DNA of 64,000 bases from Ectobius pallidus. Its lineage: Eukaryota > Arthropoda > Insecta > Blattodea > Ectobiidae. The notes below the pieces were generated by a model that saw nothing but the letters and a program-made list of their open reading frames with translations, did no database searches and had not been told where the DNA came from. The stretch is from contig CAXKWD010000011.1 in the NCBI GenBank assembly GCA_964059195.1, positions 28,643,791 to 28,707,790 of the forward strand, read 5' to 3'. Positions 46,730 through 57,361 of this stretch are shown piece by piece. A program made the translations under genes and the position numbers. How positions within the stretch are numbered: position 1 is the stretch's first letter; each line of letters starts with the position of its first letter.

Positions 46730-47484
46730 CAGCGTGTCCAACAGTCCTTTTTTTAATGGACTGTCCTTTAAAATGGTGACTATTAAAAAAGTCCTTTTTT
46801 TAGTGCTGTCCTTTTTTTTACATAATGTATTCAATTTATATACAAATAGCCTATCAAGAGGCTATGGAGTGTGTCCAACAGTCCTTTTTTCTAAAGGATA
46901 GTCCTTTAAAATGGTGACTATTAAAAAAGTCCTTTAATTGTCATTTTTTAGAGCTGTCCTTTTTTTACATATGTAATCAATTTTTATACAAATAGCCTAT
47001 CAAGAGGCCATTAAAAAAATCAAGCTTTTTCTTTTTTTAACATGTCTAAACACTGATTTAAGCTGAAAACATGCAGAGTTTTGTATTCTTATGTTATTGT
47101 ATAATGTGTACAATCAATTATAAATGTAGCAAATAAACTTATAAAATTAAAAAGTAAAGAATTGAAACTGTGGGAAGAATGGAATGGCTATGAAGGGTGA
47201 AGAGGAGGCCATTTTGGAATAGATAATATGTTAAAAAACTTAAATTTAAGCTGAGCTTTTCCTCCAAACAACTCTGCAGGTTTTCAGATTGTTCAGACTC
47301 TTATTCAAGGTCCGTTTTCAGTTGCTACAGATGAAAGCAGTGATAAAAACAAACTCCAAACTCTACCATATTGTTATTAATGGTATATTAGTATAATGTG
47401 TTGTATTTAGCTTCGCCCCCCACACCCCCCTTTTCACTCGGTGTGTCTGTCCTTTATTTTAAAACTTTTCAGTTGGACACACTG
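46730..47484. mobile_element. hAT-like remnant with internal duplication and transposase fragment
   Basis: A 755-bp insertion flanked by atactg (46,724-46,729 and 47,485-47,490). Ends are cagcgtgtccaac and, reversed, cagtgtgtccaac. The region at kinase 2 (53,808-53,822) reads cataatactggctta uninterrupted, an empty site. A 137-bp spaced duplication repeats gtgtccaacagtcctttttt at 46,734 and 46,871. A + strand fragment near 47,318 reads FSVATDESSDKNKLQTL, typical of hAT-type transposases. Most of the ORF is gone. Confidence 0.8.
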
Positions 47485-47490
47485 ATACTG

Positions 47491-48387
47491 GCTTATCATA
47501 ATAGTGACTTTACCAAATTTGAACTTAGAAATCGGTAGTGATTACGGATAGAGAGACTGCGTTTATTCGATCGTTAAGCGAAATGCAGTCTATCACATCT
47601 CTATAAAATTTCAGCTATGAGATTAATAATAATCTGAATGAACAATAAAAGTAAATAAATTCATAATCATAATAGTGGCCTAATATATATTCACTGTGAG
47701 GTAATGCGCACTATAATAGTTATTCATAAAGCACTAAGTAAAAAGGAGGTTTTTTTTTGCGAGTTGGTATGTTTGCGAAACGAGCCAGTAAGGGAGAGTT
47801 TAGCAACCCTACAAGCAAAATAATGTCATTTTACCATGTGTATCATGCACTATTTACTAGATAGCCGTTAATATTTGTGAAATAATAATTTTATTGCTTA
47901 CCGTGCAACCATTTTGGAGGCCTCCAGCTGTCCTGCTTGGGTAGTATGCATTTGCACAGACAGAGGCTATTGATTTTCTGGTGCATGTCTGCCAAAATTT
48001 GTGATAGAGTGGACTGTACGTTTCAGTTACCAAGTAACCATTTTTTCCGACTACCATGAGAGATTTAACATTTAAAAAGGCGTAGTGGTTTTTATGATTT
48101 TCATTTTTTATCAAACTGAGTTTAATAATCATATGCAATTTTTTTAAGTTAAAAGAGCATGTGGCTGAAACCATAGTTAATAACAATGGAGTATTATAAT
48201 GTAACCACTCAGTGGCATAATTTTCTCCTTTTAATTAATATCGTCTACCCTTAAAAGCTCATCTTTTACCTTAGACTGTCTAAAAAAGTAACTTTCTGCC
48301 TACCAAGTGCGAAGAACTGCCCTAAATATAAATATAGTCTATTCGAACTATGGGCATAAAGAGGGAACTCACTTAAAATAAGAAAGG
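47491..48387. repeat. Segmental duplication, kinase 5' side, copy 1
   Basis: Matches 53,816-54,725 (shared ggtatgtttgcgaaacgagcc, agagtggactgtacgtttca). The open minus-strand frames in both copies (47,857-48,186; 54,226-54,480) are conserved only because the DNA is duplicated; no domain is recognised. Confidence 0.8.
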
Positions 48388-48528
48388 GAGCTGACGAGAT
48401 GATCCGTGATTTGGTGGTGGCATGCAGGGGGAAGACGGTGTTGTGCTATAACTGCACGTGTAGGGGAGCGCTGCTATTGGCTGCAGATAAGAGCTCCTCA
48501 GTCTGGCCAGGGATCATCTCGTCAGCTC
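48388..48528. mobile_element. 141-bp MITE with 18-bp perfect inverted ends
   Basis: Ends gagctgacgagatgatcc and ggatcatctcgtcagctc are exact inverted repeats. The unit at kinase 2 lacks the segment (about 54,730). Two overlapping open frames inside are incidental. Target duplication not clear. Confidence 0.8.
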
Positions 48529-48603
48529 ATATTTTCAAAGGAAGTTACTGTACCTCTCAGTCGTACCAATTACCTCTTTTTAAATCAGTCATATTATAAT
48601 TAT

Positions 48604-49059
48604 TAGGGGGCGGATTTCTGTGACCTAAAAAATAGGATATATGCATACACTTATGACCTAAAAATCATTAAAATATGACCAATTAAATTAAAAATATGAC
48701 TTTACCACTTACACATTGTGTATATTTTTTTTAAGTTTTATTACAATGTATTTTATTAAAATATAGCGTTAATTATTTAAAATATCTGTAAATTCTCAAC
48801 ACGTATCATTTTAATGCAAAATTTACAATATATGATATGAAACTTCAAAATTTCCTTAATATACACACAAATATGCCCAAAATATTACCTAAATATGCAT
48901 ATTCATACTAAATATGCTACAATAGTTTAAAATTTCCTAAATATGCAGTTATATGCACAATAAAAGCTATTCTATTTTCAGCAGGATGCTTGGAATCGGG
49001 TTTAAATTAGTTGGAAACCTGAAATAATGCAAAGGGGGAAAATAGAAATCTGCCCCCTA
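48604..49059. mobile_element. hAT-like non-autonomous element (8-bp TSD, empty site known)
   Basis: A 456-bp element between exact 8-bp duplications ataattat (48,596-48,603 and 49,060-49,067). Ends are tagggggcggatttct and, reversed, tagggggcagatttct. Subterminal tgacctaaaaat words resemble other hAT-like elements here. The kinase 2 unit at 54,802-54,820 shows the uninterrupted site. Confidence 0.9.
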
Positions 49060-49067
49060 ATAATTAT

Positions 49068-50011
49068 AGTCATGTAAGTTATTTTGCTGAAAGCAAGATC
49101 AGGGATGTAAATAAGAACCTTTTAATTTATTTAGATCTGTTGAAGTGTTATACTGTTAGGCTAGCAAATCCAGTGGCAGTGTTAATACGAATAACACGGG
49201 GCCAGACACGGTGCCACGTAAACTAACATACTCTCGTAATATTAAATTATCAAAGAAAACAGATAATTACGAAAAGTATATAATTGTAGCCTATAATCAG
49301 GGAGATTGATGGTGAAATTACTATTTTATACATGTTGTAGGCCTTTGCTGGAGATATGTTCCACTCAGAGGCTTGGTATAAAAATTTATTTTGCCGTAGT
49401 TATTGTTCTATTATTAAATACTAGCATGTTCGCGTGACTTCGCCCGCGGTTAATAGTTCGACCGCAAATTTTTTTTTTCAAATCATTTCTTTAACATCAA
49501 AATATTTTAAACATTTTTATTAACAAACTGATTTTTTCTGTGAAAAGAGTTATGTAACATATGAAGTGCTTTCCAATGTCCTGTCCCGGTGATGAGTTCA
49601 TCTTTACAGAGCTTCTTTATAAACTATATTAAGAGTCCTTCCTTGAAAAATATTAGCGCTAAATATAACTTTTTTTGACAGTTTTTCACTCATAACTCGC
49701 GAACGAAAGCGAATATTAAAAATCCGGTTTCGAAGTGCATTTGGACACCCTTCAATCCATCTATGTTTAAAATTTCAGATTTCTGCGTGCAGTAGATTTC
49801 GCTGGGCATCGCGTACAGACAGATAGACAAACACTTCCTCTTATTATTATAGACAGCATGTGTCCGCGGCTTCGTTTAAAATTACAAGTTATTTATGTTT
49901 CTGTTTTAGCTCTGGTCTGATTTGAAAAGAAATACTGATCCAAATTATTAAATTAAACCATATCCAAAAAATGAAAAATAAAAATTAAGTAACCAGTAAC
50001 CTCACAGTCTT
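49068..50011. repeat. Segmental duplication, distal part, copy 1
   Basis: Matches 54,825-54,986 and 56,219-56,990. It includes a dispersed block at 49,420-49,870 (cgcgtgacttcgcccgcg, tgtgtccgcggcttcgttta) that looks like an old interspersed repeat. Noncoding. Confidence 0.8.
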
Positions 50012-51053
50012 GATAAAATATAATGTATAGAGTATACAAATTAAGATGCTCTAAAGAACGTTCAGTAAAAGTGTCAGCTTTCTATATAACAATTTCTGGA
50101 ATTAGTTGCATTTTGAGTATGAAGAGTTCATATCAAATGAAAGTGTTAAAAAAGGCATTTATAGTTTTCTGAGCATTTCTACGAAACACATTTTTTCAGA
50201 TCCGTTCATGACCGGCTAGAATTACCAACTTAATGGATAATATAAATACTTTGTATTTTTTTATCAGACGTAGATGGCCTACGTAGAAAGTGCAAGTTCG
50301 CTAGCACAGCTGTTTAAATATTACATTATTTCTGATACTTACAAGCGCCGTTGGAGAATATCTTCAAGATATTAATTATACGTCACTGTTCATTTAAAAA
50401 AAAAAAGTCATGCTCTTTTAAACTGACAGAAATTTCACCCATCTCCTCCCTTAACAAATTCAGTCGCTTCAAATTATAACTATAACACAATTCAGATATG
50501 CCTACAAGCAAATCAGAACTATGAAAATTCAATACAAGAACATAAATATTTTAATATCATTACTACAAATATTTAATACGTTATTAGCCCAGATACACTT
50601 ATCGAAAAACACCTGATATCAGTAAATTTTATTAGTTCTGCAGTCTATGAAACAGTTTAATACTAATATTAGCAACATTTACTAATAATTTAGAGCCATG
50701 ATCTCATACCTCATATTATTAGAAAATATTCTTACGAAATAGAAGACAGAATAATAATATAATGTATTTGCTAAAAATATGGGTGTAAAAGTTCTATGAA
50801 ATAGGGCCTGGGGTATAGAGCAATACCTGGGGTATACCTACTGCATTGATGGACTCGTTTTACTTCCACATTTATTTTTTTCAAATTCCATAACATTTTC
50901 TGATTCTAGTCACACATAATTTATAGGCTCCGAAATTTTATCTCATCTAGAAAAATTGTTAAAAGTAATTCCTTACTATTAGTAATTTGATACGTATTAT
51001 CTTTTGGAATGTACGGTGCTAAAAAGTTTCATTTTTGTTTGTGGTTTGTTTTA
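50012..51053. other. Extra DNA between duplicated units 1 and 2
   Basis: The junction of units 2 and 3 (56,970-57,000) runs straight from cagtcttg to tcaaaatta, whereas here about 1.04 kb intervenes. It includes a ctatgaaatagggcctgg end (about 50,795-50,812) of a gggccta-type element. Whether this is insertion here or loss there is unresolved. Confidence 0.5.
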
Positions 51054-51217
51054 TCAAAATTATGTTAATTTACACATTCTTCACTAACTAGGAAACTTAA
51101 TATTGTAAAAATTTTTGGAATTATTTTACATTACAATTTACATGATTTGTCTAGCCGATTTGAAATGTGACACAGCCATAAAAATTACGAAGATACAGTA
51201 ACTTATTAGGGCTAACA
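51054..51217. repeat. Segmental-duplication leader, copy 2
   Basis: Matches 56,993-57,160 (actaggaaact, acatgatttgtctagccgat, aacttattagggctaa). Absent before module A in copy 1, where the deleted kinase joins instead. Confidence 0.75.
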
Positions 51218-51427
51218 TGATTTTCATCTTTGAAATGACAGCATCTAGCATTATAATTGTTTAACGAATATACAATATTATATGGATCACTGAGAGTTTA
51301 TGATTGCACTGCTTGTTGAAGAAACATTCATTATGACACCATAAATAACTGCTGACGAATAGGAAGGAGATTTTAATCCTTAAGTGGTAATATCGGTCTC
51401 TCAGACCTTGGCACTCTGATTAGGCTG
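51218..51427. repeat. Segmental-duplication module A, copy 2
   Basis: Homologous to 43,280-43,493; no C element at its right edge (ggctgtttcacaatc). Confidence 0.85.
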
Positions 51428-52762
51428 TTTCACAATCTAGATCACAGAGGTATGCTTCAATTGCTAACAAAATTATTTTACTATAGTCTAATGTTTCGTC
51501 TTAGGGTCATTATTGACGATAAACCGATCCTACTTAGGCATAGTGTTAGATATCTCAGTAACGATGTAATACCTTGCATTATCTGTAGAGGTTTCGTTAA
51601 AAGTAAATTTAAAAGTGTTAGTGCAGATCATTTTTTTTAAATTTATTTTTTCTTTAATTTCTTTGACACTATTTTTGAAAGGAAACTTAAAAAATAAGTA
51701 CTTACCCCTTAAAATCACACACCTTCCCTGTTTGTACGCGTTCCACAGCACGAGAGCCGTTGGAATGGATCGTATTGCAACGTAGCAGGTGTAAAACTTG
51801 AACTTTCACTTTTGGAGTAAAAGATTTTGGAGAAAATATTAAGACATTTGGTGCTATGAAATTAGCAGGAAATTAACAAGGTTTTCTCGCGTAAATAACA
51901 GAAAACTATGTGAAACAGTAACCTCGCCTTGCGAAAATGAAAAAAAAAATATTACAATCAACAAATAAAACGTTTTATGAATCATATACACTGCTCGTAT
52001 ACAGCTCAATACTAATTGCAAGTAAAATTGTCAAATGTTCGTGAAACTCACGCTGTAGGAATTTGGAAAACAACATTGCTGTTGCACTTATTCAGTACAC
52101 TTATTGTACATAGTAATTTGTATATGACATTAATTTCATGTTTTAGTATTATAAACTGTTTTATATACAGTACGATAGTCTTGCACTGCAATAACCACAT
52201 CACAAAACGTATTTCCGTTGCTCTGCACTGTCATTTGCTAACTACAAAATGTTGGTTCTGTTGGTTCACTAATTATGTGAATTCCTATCTCACACGAATT
52301 TTATGGAGATCGAGCTTCCAAATCTTAACGGTTCCGTCAGTCTGATGAGCTGTGGAACTTAAATTCCTGTCGTACAAACTCTTCTCTTCCATGTATTTTC
52401 CCTTCTATTGATTTTTAGTTCGATTTCATGAAGGTGATGTGTTACAGCGTTTGGCACACACTAGTTGACGATCTTGGGAAGAATTTATGGTCTCAGAAGT
52501 TATTTACATTAAGGACATAGAATGGATTCTAAATGAGGATGTTTTAAAATTGATTACGGTTGTTGATGGAACAATGGTTAATGGGTTTGAGATCACAAAG
52601 TAAACGTGACATTTATATAGCTTAGGAATAATTGGAGTGTGGGTAGAACTGTAGTTGGCAGTGGAATGTACAGTGCCGCTAGCCAAATGAATCGTGGGTG
52701 CAGAAAAGTATGACATGGAGAAGAGTGTTGTCTGTTGTCGATTCACACAATTAATTACTTAA
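51428..52762. repeat. Segmental-duplication module B, copy 2
   Basis: DNA 3' of kinase 2, close to 44,265-45,652. Overlapping short frames (51,452-51,751; 52,016-52,345) are not conserved as protein and are not called. Confidence 0.85.
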
Positions 52763-53620
52763 TTAATTACTGGACTGTGGTCCACCACAGTTATCACCAT
52801 GAAAGTCATATGGTGGTAACACTTCCTTTCTAGACACCGAATTCCAATCAACTTCGGAAAAGAATGGATGATCCTTTATTTCTTGTGCACCACGTCCTCC
52901 ACCTCCCAGACGTTGATTTTCATCCGTAGTAAGCAGTTTCTGCACAAAATCTTTTGCTTCTTCTGAAAAATGGTCTGGAAGTTTAAGAGGTTGAAATGCT
53001 ACGCATGGATAGCTGCCCGATAGGAGTCTAAAAGTTAGCACTCCCACTGACCACCAATCTGCCGAATAGCTGGCTTGTCCTAAGGACTTGACCTCTGGAG
53101 CAATGTAAGGCCATGTACCAGCAAAGCTATTAACTCTTTCTGGCTTACCTTCGATAAACTTATGGCAAAGATCAAAATCAAGTAGTAGGATGTGGCCGTC
53201 TTCTTGGATCCCCACATTTGCCAACTTGATGTCGCGATGAATGATCCGTCTGCTATGCAAGGCTTCGACGCCTAGTACTATTTCACTTATATAAAATCTT
53301 GCAGCATCTTCCGGTAAAAATAGTTTTTTATCTAGGAATGTCTTCAAATCACCACCGGGGCAATAATCTAACACCAGGAAATTCCCTTTGGTTGTAGAAA
53401 ATTCTCCGTGCATCCTCACCAGAAACGGAAGCCCACTTACTTCTTGTAATATCCTCCGTTCCGTTGTAAAAGAAGAAGGGCTGCGTATTTTCTTGAAACA
53501 TTTAACAGCATATGGTGGTTTATCCGGCGATGGAATTATTGGCTTTGCTAAAATCAAGTAAGTATATCCTCCATTCCACAAAACTTTAGAGGGTAAATAG
53601 TTTTTTTTCACGTCCGACAT
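52763..53620 (-). CDS. AGC-type Ser/Thr protein kinase 2, intronless, DFD variant
   Basis: A single-exon gene of 285 residues from the ATG at 53,618-53,620. The upstream extension to 53,659 begins at TTG, and unlike kinase 1 has no earlier ATG. It is about 87-88% identical to kinase 1 by eye. Kept features are K40 (YAVKCF), E54, HRDIKLAN, DFD at 148-150 and GTWPYIAPEV. Replacements cluster in the N-lobe (glycine loop WNGGYTYLILAK, more degenerate than kinase 1) and in YPCVAFQPLKLP after helix F. It ends earlier, at ..GPQSSN, so it lacks the last ten residues of kinase 1. It lies in the same orientation about 7.1 kb away within a duplicated unit. The retained HRD and metal-binding Asn argue against a simple dead copy, but activity is uncertain. 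Confidence 0.83.
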   Translation of the reverse strand: MSDVKKNYLPSKVLWNGGYTYLILAKPIIPSPDKPPYAVKCFKKIRSPSSFTTERRILQEVSGLPFLVRMHGEFSTTKGNFLVLDYCPGGDLKTFLDKKLFLPEDAARFYISEIVLGVEALHSRRIIHRDIKLANVGIQEDGHILLLDFDLCHKFIEGKPERVNSFAGTWPYIAPEVKSLGQASYSADWWSVGVLTFRLLSGSYPCVAFQPLKLPDHFSEEAKDFVQKLLTTDENQRLGGGGRGAQEIKDHPFFSEVDWNSVSRKEVLPPYDFHGDNCGGPQSSN

Positions 53621-54986
53621 GCTTCTGTGCGTGCGTCTCTGCCACTGGTCGCAGCTCAACTGATCAGGAGATTCTTATCGTGCGAAGAGATTCGCTAAAT
53701 GCATCTCAGTGCTCGCCTGCAATGGTTTCGTACAATACTTTGCGTCTTCAACAAACTATGCATTTTTCATAATTATAACAATAATTTTTTTATTCCTACT
53801 ACACATAATACTGGCTTACCATAATAGTGATTTTACCAAACTTGAACTAAGAAATCGGTAGTGATTACGGATAGACAGACAGCGTTTCTTCGGTCGTTAA
53901 GCGAAATGCAGTCGATCACATCTCTATAAAATCTCAGCTATGAAATTAATAATAATCTGAATGAAAATTAAAAATAAATAAAGAAATTCATAATCACAAT
54001 AGTGGCCTAACAGATAATCACTGTGAGGTAATGCGCACTATAATAGTTATTCATAAAGCACTAAGTAAAAAAAGAGTTTTCTTTTTGCGAGTTGGTATGT
54101 TTGCGAAACGAGCCAGTAAGGGAGAGTTTAGCAACCCTACAAGCAAAATAAAGTCATTTTACCATGTGTATCATGCACTATTTACTAGACAGCCGTTAAT
54201 ATTTGTGAAATAATAATTTTATTGCTTACCGTGCAACCATTCTGGAGGCTTCCAGCTGTAGTATGCAGCTGTAGTAGTATGGGTAGTATGCACTTGCACA
54301 GACAGAGGCTATTGATTTTCTGGTGCATGTCTGCCAAAATTTGTGATAGAGTGGACTGTACGTTTCAGTTACCAAGTAACCATTTTTTCCGACTACCATG
54401 AGAGATTTAACATTTAAACAGGCGTAATGGATTTTAAGGTTTTCATTTTTTGTCAAACTGAGTTTAATAATCACGTGCAATTTTTTTTAATTAAAAAAGC
54501 ATGTGGATGAAACCATAGTTAGTAACCATGGAGTATTATAATATAACCACTCAGTGGCATAATTTTCTCCTTTTAATTAATATCATCTACCCTTAAAAGT
54601 TCATCTATTACCTTCGACTGTCTAAAAAAGTAACTACCAAGTAACTACCAAGTGCAAAGAACTGCCCTAAATATAAATATAGTCTATTCGAACTATGGGC
54701 ATAAAGAGGGAACTGACTTAAAATAAGATACTAATTTTTCAAAGGAAAATACTGTAGGCTACCTCTCAGTCGTATAAATTACCTCTTTTTAAATCAGTCA
54801 TATTATTATTATAGTCATGCATTTTGCTGAAAGCAAGATCAGTGATGCAAATAAGAACCTTTTAATTTATTTAGATCTGTTGTACTGTTGGGCTGGCAAA
54901 TCCAGTGACAGTGTTAATAACGAATAAGCCACATAGGGCAAGACACCGTGCTACGTAAACTAACACACTCTCGTAATGTTAAATTA
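53621..54986. repeat. Segmental duplication, kinase 5' side, copy 2
   Basis: Matches 46,541-48,387 and 48,529-49,250 minus the three insertions found in copy 1, so it serves as the empty-site reference. Confidence 0.8.
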
Positions 54987-55462
54987 CAGCCATTTCATAA
55001 AATATGGGAATTTTTCCCTCAAAGAGAGAAGTTGTCCACCGCTGTGGCTTAGGGGATGTGTTCAATCCCCTCACGCAGCGGGCCCGGGTTCGATTCCTGG
55101 TCGGGACAAGTTACCTAGGTGAAGTTTTTCCGGGGTTTTCCCTCACGTTTGAGACAAATGTGAGGTAACTTTAGGCCCTTGTGGTCCCCGGATATCATCT
55201 GGCCGTCATTATCATCTTCATCCCCATCCTCGCCTTGTTTGGAGTGAGTGTGTGTGTGTGAATGGTGTGTATCGTCCTATGTGTTCGTGTTGTCTTGGAG
55301 GTGGCCCCGCGTTGGGCTGATCACTCATCCGGAGAGGCCCTACATGTCCTTGTCTGGTCAAAAAAGTATGTATGTGATCCAAAGATAATCCCTCTCCCGA
55401 CAGGTCGCGGCCCGGGCGGCTTGGGTTGCTTAAATCCTAAAAGGGAGAGGTGAAACTGCGAA

Positions 55463-55495
<33 letters not shown>

Positions 55496-56218
55496 AGTTA
55501 TAAAATTATTGTAATTGGGTGGTCAAAAATAAATGTAAACTCTCAAATTCTCTGAATATTAAGGACTTAAGTGTATCTGAAGTGATTTCATGTGTAAAAT
55601 CTGTCGATTTACTTATTTATTGCGTTGAGTTACTTTTTTTTTGCCATTTTCGGCATGATTTTAACACTCTTTAATACCAAGTAGTCAAGAGTAATCAGCT
55701 ATGTCCATTTTCATTTGAGAAAATATACATCTGAAGGTACAATTTGGTATAAGATGAACTCCAAAAAATACGTGTGGTTAATTACTATGTAAAATAACAA
55801 ACAAGTCACTTTTCGTCCCACCCGTAATGGTGATAGTTTTCTTAAATTATTATTGATGAGTTAAATAAATGTTCTGACAACCTGAAACAGATTATAATTT
55901 GTATTTAATCCCTCATACTTTCATTAATAACAACATTAAGACCCTAACAGAATAGCAGAAGAGCAAATGAACTTTTGTTTTGCATCATTAAATTCAGTGT
56001 CCAAATTATGTTCCACCCGTAATAGATTTTGAAAAAACAAGTTTAAGATATTTAAAATAAATTTTAAATAATGCTTTGCATGTAGTGTGGAGGAGAAAGC
56101 ATTGTAAATTTTACAGAATGTAAAGAACCAATTCTAGTTTATTATGTATCATATATAATAAACAAAAATTGTTTTTATAATTTGCTAGAATGTCCCACCC
56201 GTAATTATGAAATGGCTG
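54987..56218. mobile_element. C element, copy 2 (inverted, with nested SINE)
   Basis: Reverse-complement copy of 43,494-44,260, again with cagccatttcata/tatgaaatggctg ends and a 4-bp duplication, here atta (54,983-54,986 and 56,219-56,222). The paralogous site near 49,245 reads ttaaattatcaaagaaaac uninterrupted. Three gtcccacccgtaa-type words (one reading gttccacccgtaa) match the internal motif of copy 1. Without the SINE its length is about 767 bp. Confidence 0.9.
55034..55488 (+). mobile_element. Full-length tRNA-derived SINE nested in C element
   Basis: 455 bp between exact 11-bp duplications agagagaagtt (55,023-55,033 and 55,489-55,499). The head carries ccgctgtggcttaggggat (A box) and gggttcgattcctgg (B box). 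The body contains ttttccggggttttccctca, and the 3' end ctctcccgacaggtcgcgg then gggcggcttgggt and (gaaa)n. Parent of the fragments at 31,739 and 37,506. Confidence 0.92.
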
Positions 56219-57161
56219 ATTATCAAAGAAAACAGATAATTACTAAACGTATTTAATTGTAGCTTATAATCAGGAAGATTTAAGGTGAAATTACTATTTT
56301 CTGCAGACATGTTCCACTCAGAGACTTGGTATAAAAATGTATTTTGCCGTAGTTATTATTATATTATTAAATAGTTGCATGTTCCCGTGGCTTTGCCCGC
56401 GCTTAATAGTTCGACCGCTAATTTTTTTCAAATCATTTCTTTAACATCAAAATATTTTAAACATTTTTATTAACAAAATAATTTGTCATGTGAAAAGTGT
56501 TATATCACATCCAAATGTAACATATGAAATGCTTTCCAATGTCCTGTCCTGGTGATGAATTCTTCTTACGGAGCTTCTTTATAAACTAAGTTATATTAAG
56601 AGTCCTTCCTTGAAAAATATTAGCGCTAAATATCACGTTTTTTGACTGTTTTTCACTCGTAACTCGCGAACAAAAACGAATATTAAAATTCCGGTTTCGA
56701 GGTGCATTTGGGCACCCTTCAATCCATCTATGTTGAAAATGTCAGATTTCTTCGTGTTGTAGATTTCGCTGGGCATCGCGTACAAACAGACAGAAGACAA
56801 AAACTTCCTCTTATGATTATAGATAGCATGTGTCCGCGGCTTCGTTTAAAATTTCAAGTAATATATGTTTCTGTATTAGCTCTGGTCTGATTGGAAAAGA
56901 AATTCTGAACCAAATTGTTAAATTCTGCCTTATTCAGAAAAGTAAAATGAAAGTAATCAGTAACCTATCAGTCTTGTGACTTGCTTGATCAAAATTACTT
57001 TAATTTATCCTAGACACTTTCTTCAATAACTAGGAAACTCATTAATGTGAAATCTTTTGGAATTATTTTACGTTACATTTTACATGATTTGTCTAGCCGA
57101 TTTGAAATGTTACATAGTCTTACAAATTATGAGGATACAGTAACTTATTAGGGCTAACATG
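56219..57161. repeat. Segmental duplication, distal part copy 2 and leader copy 3
   Basis: 56,223-56,990 matches 49,245-50,011; 56,993-57,160 matches 51,054-51,217. Noncoding. Confidence 0.8.
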
Positions 57162-57361
57162 ATTTTCATCTTAGACATTATAGTATTATGATTGTTTAAC
57201 GAATATATAGTAATATATGGAACACTGAGAGTTTATGAATGCACTGCTTGTTAAAGAAACTTTCATTATCACATCATAAATAACTGCTGACGAATATGTA
57301 GGAGATTCTAACCCTTAAGTAGTAAAATCGGTTTCTCAGACCCTGTCGCTCTGATTAGGCT
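57162..57361. repeat. Segmental-duplication module A, copy 3
   Basis: Homologous to 43,280-43,493; its right edge gives the clean empty site of the C element. Confidence 0.85.

Noticed and set aside
47857..48186. 109-codon minus-strand frame partly conserved at 54,226-54,480
   Set aside because: The conservation extends equally into noncoding DNA of the segmental duplication, and the two frames differ in start and end; no domain seen.
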